Source: Ornithodoros turicata
Taxonomy: Eukaryota; Arthropoda; Arachnida; Ixodida; Argasidae
Assembly: GCF_037126465.1 (NCBI RefSeq)
Contig: NC_088202.1
Span: 32,596,213 to 32,660,212, forward strand
Direction: 5' to 3'
Length of the DNA stretch: 64,000 nt
The notes beneath the pieces were generated by a model that saw nothing but the letters and a program-made list of their open reading frames with translations, made no database searches and was not told where the DNA came from. Positions within the stretch are counted from its first letter, which is position 1, and every line of letters starts with the position of its first letter. Shown one piece after another: positions 58,428-64,000 of the stretch. The position numbers and the translations under genes are program-made.

Positions 58428-59770
58428 CTGCGATGTTTTCAGCACGTCGAACGATCAGCGCACTACGTCTGGCTGGTGATGTTTTCGAGAATGTGCATAC
58501 AAATCTGTGTTTTCCAACAGAATCAGTTTGTGATGCCGCTCACACATAGGTGACATTTGTTCCCGATTCCGCTTTCGGAGCTGTGTTTTGTATTTAAAAT
58601 GTACGTATGGCTCTTTCATGCACCGTAACTACATTTTACGCTTGTTTTAGTGTCTTTGGTAAATTCTCTCTAAAGGTGAGCAATAGCAAATCCAGTCACC
58701 AAATAAACCACTCTACCGGCTTGCAATGTTGTATTATTCCTGTACTTCTATGCGTATCAATGTATTAGGCCAGCTGCCCTGCTTCAAGAAGGTAGTTAAA
58801 TACGGACCACATCTTAAGCGCCTGTCAACAGAAAACAAAAGATTAGAACGAAAGATGGAACCGTCGGACCGCATTGTACCTGCTCTCCTCATACACGTAA
58901 CATGATAGCAACGTTTGTTCTTTGCACCCTGTCCTTAGTCGAAATACGATATGGCACGAAATGTCCATCTCAGGCACAGAAGATGATGAAAGCCAGGTTC
59001 CCTTCGTCGACGATCAGTACAAACGCCGGAGGGTGGCCGGAGTTGGAACCGCATGGCCGCGTTGTACATGCTCTCCTTATGCGCGCTGGCATTTCGGTTC
59101 TAAACTTTTAGAATACACAAATTTTACACCATTGGAAAGGTAATATAATCAGGATTCCATGCAATTTTTTTTGCCAAAATTAAAGGTGGGGTTTTTGAGG
59201 AATTGACCTACGAACTTCGCGTATTTTCACGGAGGGAGCATGGTTCGTCTCATCTTACCTATTCTGCAGTAACACTAACATTTATGCGTAATACGTCGTT
59301 GGAAAGAGCAATTAATTATCTTTCATTTGGTGCAGAGTTTGTTATTGTACCGTGCGTACTTCTTCCGTAATAAAAGTTTAAAATGTGCGCAAAATCGCGC
59401 TCACGAGCGGTTTCGCGATTTTTTATAGAACAGTTCGTGAGAGGAAATGCCCGTTTTTTGAAATTATGTGGTAGTCCGGCATCTGTAGAACGCGCAAACA
59501 AATTCGCGCTCCTCTAGCGCGTTCGTGGTGCGGACGAGACGCTCTCAAAGTACCACCCGAGGAAGATTCTGTGAAGCGCACGACGCCACCCAGGCACGCT
59601 CGTCAATTTTTTTCTCGGCAACTGCTGCGATCTCAAGTTTCGGACCAGTGGCACTGTTCATCATAGAGGTGTGGCTTTAGCATAAAAAAGAAACAACGAA
59701 ATCGGAGGACCAAAGGGGACCGGCTTGCCTGAACTGAGATGAAATCAAGAAGTTGTATTCCTGAAGATCT

Positions 59771-60130
59771 TGCTCACTCATGCTCACTCAACTCGCTGTT
59801 TGCTCACTCATGCTCACTCAACTCGTCACTTGCTCACTCACTCACTCAACTTGCCGCTTGCTCACTCATGCTCACTCATCATGCGCTCAACTCTTTGTTT
59901 GCTCACTCATGCTCACTCATCCTCTGCTCAATTCTCTGTTTGCTCATTCATGCTCACTCATCCTCTGCTCAATTCTCTGTTTGCTCATTCATGCTCACTC
60001 ATCCTCTGCTCAATTCTCTGTTTGCTCACTCATGCTCACTCACTCGTCCCCGGCTGTCCGTTCGCTCACTCATGCTCCGCTCATTTTCCAAAATGAGCAT
60101 GAGTGAGCATGAGTGAGCATGCTCATGAGT
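59771..60130 (+). repeat. 41-bp minisatellite array, right
   Basis: About eight copies of a 41-bp unit, again with core CTCACTCATGCTCACTCA but with a different variable half (TCCTCTGCTCAATTCTCTGTTTG). The array ends with a short inverted run of TGAGCATGAGTGAG (60095-60130). Core and period equal those of the left array, so both descend from one ancestral element end. Confidence 0.9.
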
Positions 60131-60148
60131 GAGTTTTGCCGAGGTATG

Positions 60149-60910
60149 CCTCAGCGTACTCGACAACCACGTGATCCGCCGTTATTCCGCAGTTCCTCCT
60201 ATGAAGACCCGGAAGACTGGATTGAACAGTCCGACCGTGTTGCTGCATTCAACAGGTGGGATGACGAAAACAAATTGCGGAATGTTTTCTTTTACCTCGA
60301 GGAATCCGGCAGAACATGGTTTGAGAACCAAGAACGGACCTTGACGAGTTGGACCACTTTCAAAACCGAGTTTCTCAAAATTTTTACAACAGTCGTGAGG
60401 AAAGAGCGAGCAGAACTTTTATTGCAAACACGCGTGGAGCAACCCAACGAAAGTGTTGTTGTTATGTGGAAGAAACGAAGCGTCTGTTTCGACTGGCTGA
60501 ACCAGGTATGTCTGAAGACAAGAGACTACGCCACTTAATAAGAGGGGTCAAGCAATAACTTTTTGCGGGGCTTGTCCGCAACCCTCCCACCACTACTGCG
60601 CTGGTTTCGTCCAGGACACTACAACAATAGAAAAGACGCTGGACATGCGTGCCAAACAGTATGACCGCCCTCCTCAGACACAAACAACGATTTACATGCA
60701 AACAAACTGCTTTAGTATGGACTCTCTACGAGATGTGATACGGGCCGTAGTATGTGAAGAAGTGCGAAACTTCAACCGTCAGGTCAACCTCATACCCTTT
60801 CCTTGACCGATGCGGTTCAAGATGAAGTTCAACAAGCACTAGTGTCACGATATCAGGCACAGTCTGCGCCGCAGTTGCAAGCAATAAGTCATGGTGCGAC
60901 CAATCGTGAT
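60149..60910 (+). pseudogene. Ty3/gypsy gag (main part), frameshifted
   Basis: The frame continues gag from the insertion point: FRSSSYEDPEDWIEQ, FNRWDDENKLRNVFFYLEE and GRTWFENQE..LTSWTTFKTEFL are the typical capsid segment of retrotransposon Gag (retrotrans_gag family). The frame shifts near 60465 and stops multiply to about 60910. The N-terminus lies left of the 7-kb insertion, near 53040-53060. Confidence 0.8.
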
Positions 60911-60915
60911 AACCA

Positions 60916-62115
60916 TTGAGCCTTTACAGGGACCAGCGATTTACCCCAGTACGTCAACCATCTTACTCTGCGCCCATTACTGATACACCGGCAGTTCCAC
61001 GAAAGAGCGAAGTCTGGCGGACCATTGACCGCCGACCCATCTGCTACCACTGCGGTGAAGCTGGTCATGTGTATCGTTACTGCCCGTATCGACGTCTAGA
61101 ACTACGAGGGTTTACAGTCAACGCGCCACGACCGAAGCCTGGCGAATACCCACAAGACATTGACGCCTATGTCGGTGATACTGATAGGGGAGCACCGGGA
61201 CAGTTTTCTCCTTCCCCATCCCCTCAATGGTACGGCTCACCAAATCGCCGGTCGTGCGCTTCGTCTTCAAGGCAAAGGTCCCCAAGCCCACGTAGGGGAA
61301 CAGCAGTCTCTGGAGGTGGGACTGCTTTTCGTCGATGTGTCAAAGGTCCTCCAACCTCTCAACGTCGTAAGATTGATTCGCCGCCTCGTCGTAGCCGTCA
61401 CAGGGTACCTAACACTGCTAATTTACCAATAAGAATTGATGGGCATCACATGACTGCACTTGTCGACACGGGTGCCGACTATTCGGTCATTAGGGGAAGA
61501 TTTGCTGCGAAGCTCAAGAAAGTAACGACGACCTGGGACTGCCCACAGATACGTACCGCTGTGGGCCATCTAATTGTGCCTACGGGAACTTGCACAGCGC
61601 GTGTACAAGTGCAAGATCACCTTTACCCAGTGACGTTCGTCGATTTGGGGCATTGCTCACGGGATGTAATTCTCGGAATGGACTTTTTGACAGAAAACGG
61701 CGCAGTGATTGACCTACAGTGTGGATCCGTTACTTTTTCGACAGAAACTCAGAGGGAACTGCCCTCTTTCCCGTCGACTGCTTCAGGTGCCGTATCGTTA
61801 AAAATTGTTGACGACCACGTCAGCACCCCACCGCTATCATCGCTCATGATAACTGTGTGTGCTGACGTAACTGACGACCACGAAGGCGTCGCTGAAGCTA
61901 ACCAAACTTTGCTGTTTGATCGTTGTATATCAGTTGCAGGAAGTGTTGTGATGGTCAAAGGTGGGCAAACGTCTATTCTTGTTGCGAACTTTGGGCCCGC
62001 GTATCAGCATCTGAACAAGGACACTACAGTTGCCTTCCTTGAAGGGATTGATGAGGTCAGTAACACCCTCACGCTCAATGACCCGGCCTCACTAACGTCG
62101 CCAGGTCGTTCGTAG
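60916..62115 (+). pseudogene. Ty3/gypsy nucleocapsid and aspartic protease segment
   Basis: A 399-residue frame. CYHCGEAGHVYRYC at residues 43-56 is a CCHC zinc knuckle for RNA packaging. A basic Ser/Arg/Pro-rich linker follows. LVDTGADYSVI (Asp-Thr-Gly at 184-186) is the protease active site and ILGMDFL at 252-258 its conserved C-terminal loop. The frame is open but disconnected from gag upstream and RT downstream by frameshifts. Confidence 0.88.
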
Positions 62116-62142
62116 GATGTCACGTTTAACATTAACCCGTCG

Positions 62143-63050
62143 TTGTCATACGAAAAACTAGAACAGCTACAAAACCTGCTACAACATTACCAGGATTGTT
62201 TTTCGTCATCTTCGAGAGTAGGCCAGACCCCGCTGGCAAAGCACCGTATCCTCACTGACGATGCAGCGGCACCGACTCGCCAGGTACCTTATAGTGTGTC
62301 GTCAAAGGACGTGTGTCGTCAACGTGACGCCATTCGTAACCAAGTGACAGAGATGCTTGACGATGATATTATACAACATTCCAAGAGCACCTGGGCATCG
62401 CCCGTAGTACTGGTCAAGAAGAAAGACGTGACTTTCAGGTTTTGTGTGGTTTACGCCGGCTGAACAAAATAACGAAGAAAGATGTTTATCCACTACCCCG
62501 AATCGACGACGCTCTTGATCGTCTTTGCCATGCAAAATATTTTTCTTCACTTGATTTAAGAAGCGGGTATTGGCAATTGAAGTTGATGAGCGGGATCGCG
62601 AAACGACAGCGTTTGTAACACCAGACGGCTTATACGAATTTAAGGTCATGCCGTTCGGGCCCTGTACTGCACCTGCTTCATTTCAGAGGGTTATGGATAC
62701 AGCACTGGCAGGTTTAAAGTGGCAAACTTGTATATCTCGACGACGTCGTTGTGTTCGCCGGGAACTTTGACGAACACGTCAACAGGCTACAAGTGGTTTT
62801 GGAGGCGATTCGGAAGTCTGGTCTAACCCTCAAGCCGGAAAAGTGTCACTTCGCATACAGCGAGCTCAAGTTTCTCGGCCACGTTGTAAACAGTGGAGGT
62901 GTTCTGCGGGACCCTGACAAAATAGCTGCAGTTGTAGGTTTTCCCAAGCCTAAGGACAAAAAAGCTGTTCGGAGATTCCTCGGACTATGCGCGTATTACA
63001 GACGGTTTGTGCCTGGTTTCTCCCGCATAGCAGAGTCACTTAAAGGGGCC
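62143..63050 (+). pseudogene. Ty3/gypsy reverse transcriptase, frameshifted and 3'-truncated
   Basis: Consecutive RT blocks: [11 protein letters not shown] with FCV.Y (about 62395-62455), [11 protein letters not shown] (62550), [18 protein letters not shown] (62605-62660), the catalytic YLDDVVVF (62735, in a shifted frame), then LKFLGHVVNSGGV and RRFLGLCAYYRRFVPGFSRIAE (up to about 63045). Frames change near 62455, 62570 and 62735. Similarity ends abruptly after SRIAESL, so RNase H and integrase are lost. Confidence 0.88.
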
Positions 63051-64000
63051 GTAAACAGGCCACCAAACATTTCTGAAATAATGATACCCCATGAAAGAAC
63101 GCAGCTCATAATACCCAAATATACATTTCGTTCTGCTCGTGCCAGCTCATTGACCTGGATAACTGCTTTCAAAGATGAGTAACCAGCGAGCCTCTCTCCA
63201 CAACGCATACGTCACATGGCTACGTAGCGTTTTGCCGTCCAATCGGGCGGCCCAGCTGCGCACAAGACGTTTCAAATTACCAGCCAATAAACATACTTCG
63301 TTATCAGCTGTGAGTCGGAGCGCTCAGTTTGTTTATGTGAAACGACATTTTACGCTCCGTGGTTTCGCAATTCAACGTCATGACATCTTCAACATCTCCG
63401 ACTGGCGCAAACGTCAACAGCTGGGTTGCTATCACATGACGCGATTCGAACCCGGGTTCCTCCCAGTCACGACGTGACATGGCCAGCACGCTATCCACTG
63501 TACCACGCGAGCTGTTGACGCGATGCCGCGTGGATCAAACTAGAGTCACTAAATAAGCTACGCTTCAGAGTATCGACACTGAGGCAAAAAGAGCCGCCAT
63601 GTTGTTTCGGATGACCTCCAGCCCCACCTCTATTTTGGCAGTAGAAATAGATGAAGGTGACTCTAGATCAAACCACAGTCCAGTTGTTGGAACCATTCGA
63701 AGATGACGAAGATGTTCCATCGCGCACCTACCTAAGATTCCAGAACTGTAGTCCCGGATATTCACTCGCGCAGGTGGTGTGCTGCGTGCTACTGACCAGA
63801 AAACGTAGTGCGCGTATGATACCCAAATTATACGCATTTCTTTCTCAGTTTGAGGCTGTAAATGTTTAGATTTTGAATAGAAGAGGATTCACGTTCATCT
63901 AGTCCAATTCCGCATTTCAAATAAAATCATACGTGGAACACTCAATCGTAATTGGTGAGGAAAGCGCTACGTCAAAATGACGTAAAGTTAGAGCGCGGGG
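63051..64000. other. Right end of window, SINE-like and unassigned sequence
   Basis: Contains a tRNA-like promoter on the minus strand (next entry). A 72-codon frame at 63651-63869 has no recognised domain. GACTCTAG/CTAGAGTC words near 63545 and 63660 suggest another repeat boundary. Confidence 0.4.
63437..63512 (-). mobile_element. tRNA-like head of a SINE or tRNA pseudogene
   Basis: On the minus strand TGGTACAGTGG (63505-63495) and GGTTCGAATC (63452-63443) match pol III A and B boxes at tRNA spacing. The acceptor and anticodon arms do not fold into a complete tRNA by eye, so I read it as a tRNA-derived SINE head different from the 5968-6242 family. The body may run left to about 63180. Confidence 0.6.

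Larger units (their letters stand above)
54355..59744. mobile_element. 5.4-kb DNA transposon with ~0.86-kb TIRs, superfamily unassigned
   Basis: The outer ends TTTCATCTCAGTTCAGGCAA (54355) and its exact complement ending at 59744 begin inverted repeats that continue with substitutions for about 860 bp (to about 55235 and from about 58880). The arms include shared stretches such as the sequence around TCCGGCATCTGTA and GCGCGCATAAGGAGAGC. Between the arms lies one decayed transposase gene on the plus strand. No clean target duplication is visible: the left side abuts the LINE tail and the right side starts TCAAGAAG before the minisatellite. TIRs this long are unusual for well-known animal superfamilies. 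Confidence 0.8.
53068..60148. mobile_element. 7.08-kb hAT-bounded composite insertion in gypsy gag, exact 8-bp TSD
   Basis: The direct repeat CCTCAGCG flanks the segment at 53060-53067 and 60149-60156. The left end is CAGAGGTCGGCA; the right end reverse-complements to CATACCTCGGCA (9 of 12 match). Both ends lead directly into CTCACTCATG words and then into arrays of the same 41-bp minisatellite. Between lie an inner inverted copy of the left end (54049-54087), a LINE 3' fragment and a 5.4-kb DNA transposon. It can be read as a hAT transposition that carried non-hAT cargo, or as a simple hAT insertion later filled or rearranged. Confidence 0.75.
52640..63050 (+). mobile_element. Ty3/gypsy retrotransposon, 3'-truncated, split by a 7-kb insertion
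   Basis: Order on the plus strand: probable 5' LTR/leader (start uncertain), a primer-site-like GGTGGAGATGCAGGGT, the first bases of gag, then an insertion of 7081 bp (53068-60148), the rest of gag, nucleocapsid, protease and reverse transcriptase up to about 63050. RNase H, integrase, chromodomain (if any) and 3' LTR are missing from the window. Many frameshifts show it is dead. The left boundary is a guess because no second LTR is available for comparison. Confidence 0.75.

Overview
This is eukaryotic nuclear DNA, most likely from a chelicerate and probably a hard tick. The evidence is: spliced genes; tRNA-derived SINEs that look like the Ruka family of ixodid ticks; a prokineticin/ixodegrin-type secreted cysteine-rich exon pair; and a dense load of mariner, hAT, P/THAP9-like, MULE, Ty3/gypsy and LINE remnants. 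The species assignment is inference. No bacterial or phage operon is present.

Only three loci look like working host genes: (1) a small secreted protein with a signal-peptide exon and an 8-cysteine prokineticin-fold exon (7431-9798, 3' exon not found); (2) a single-exon 462-residue protein of unknown function with two N-terminal membrane helices and a long Ser/Thr/Pro-rich tail (30019-31407); (3) an intact two-exon UNC93-like transporter-fold gene (48597-52237).

Layout. 1-4.3 kb: a MULE-type foldback element with a 10-bp target duplication next to a MULE transposase fragment. 6 kb: a complete tRNA-SINE with its target duplication. 7.4-9.8 kb: the secreted gene, with a hAT-type element bounded by a perfect 8-bp duplication in its intron. 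12.3-14.9 kb: a decayed minus-strand LINE (RT plus RNase H). 15.2-20.9 kb: an AT-rich island with a run of small minus-strand ORFs, some broken by one stop, then degenerate repeats and GC-rich modules. 25.4-26.5 kb: a hAT-type element built from CTCATGAGG-like words. 30-31.4 kb: the two-helix gene. 32.4-34.7 kb: a dead mariner carrying a nested hAT derivative. 34.9-35.6 kb: another hAT element. 38-42.9 kb: several MITEs and two tandem copies of a TATA-flanked element, one with a pogo-like insertion whose empty site is preserved in its neighbour. 42.9-46.9 kb: a degenerate P/THAP9-like element. 48.6-52.2 kb: UNC93. 52.6-63.05 kb: a 3'-truncated Ty3/gypsy element.

The most striking structure is inside that gypsy gag. 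A 7.08-kb segment (53068-60148) is bracketed by an exact 8-bp target duplication (CCTCAGCG), hAT-like ends and two arrays of the same 41-bp minisatellite. It carries a LINE tail and a 5.4-kb DNA transposon (54355-59744) with inverted repeats of about 0.86 kb and a broken DDE-like transposase that I could not place in a named superfamily; that gene is itself split by a 902-bp TA-flanked foldback MITE. It reads as a four-level nest and possibly a composite eukaryotic transposition unit.
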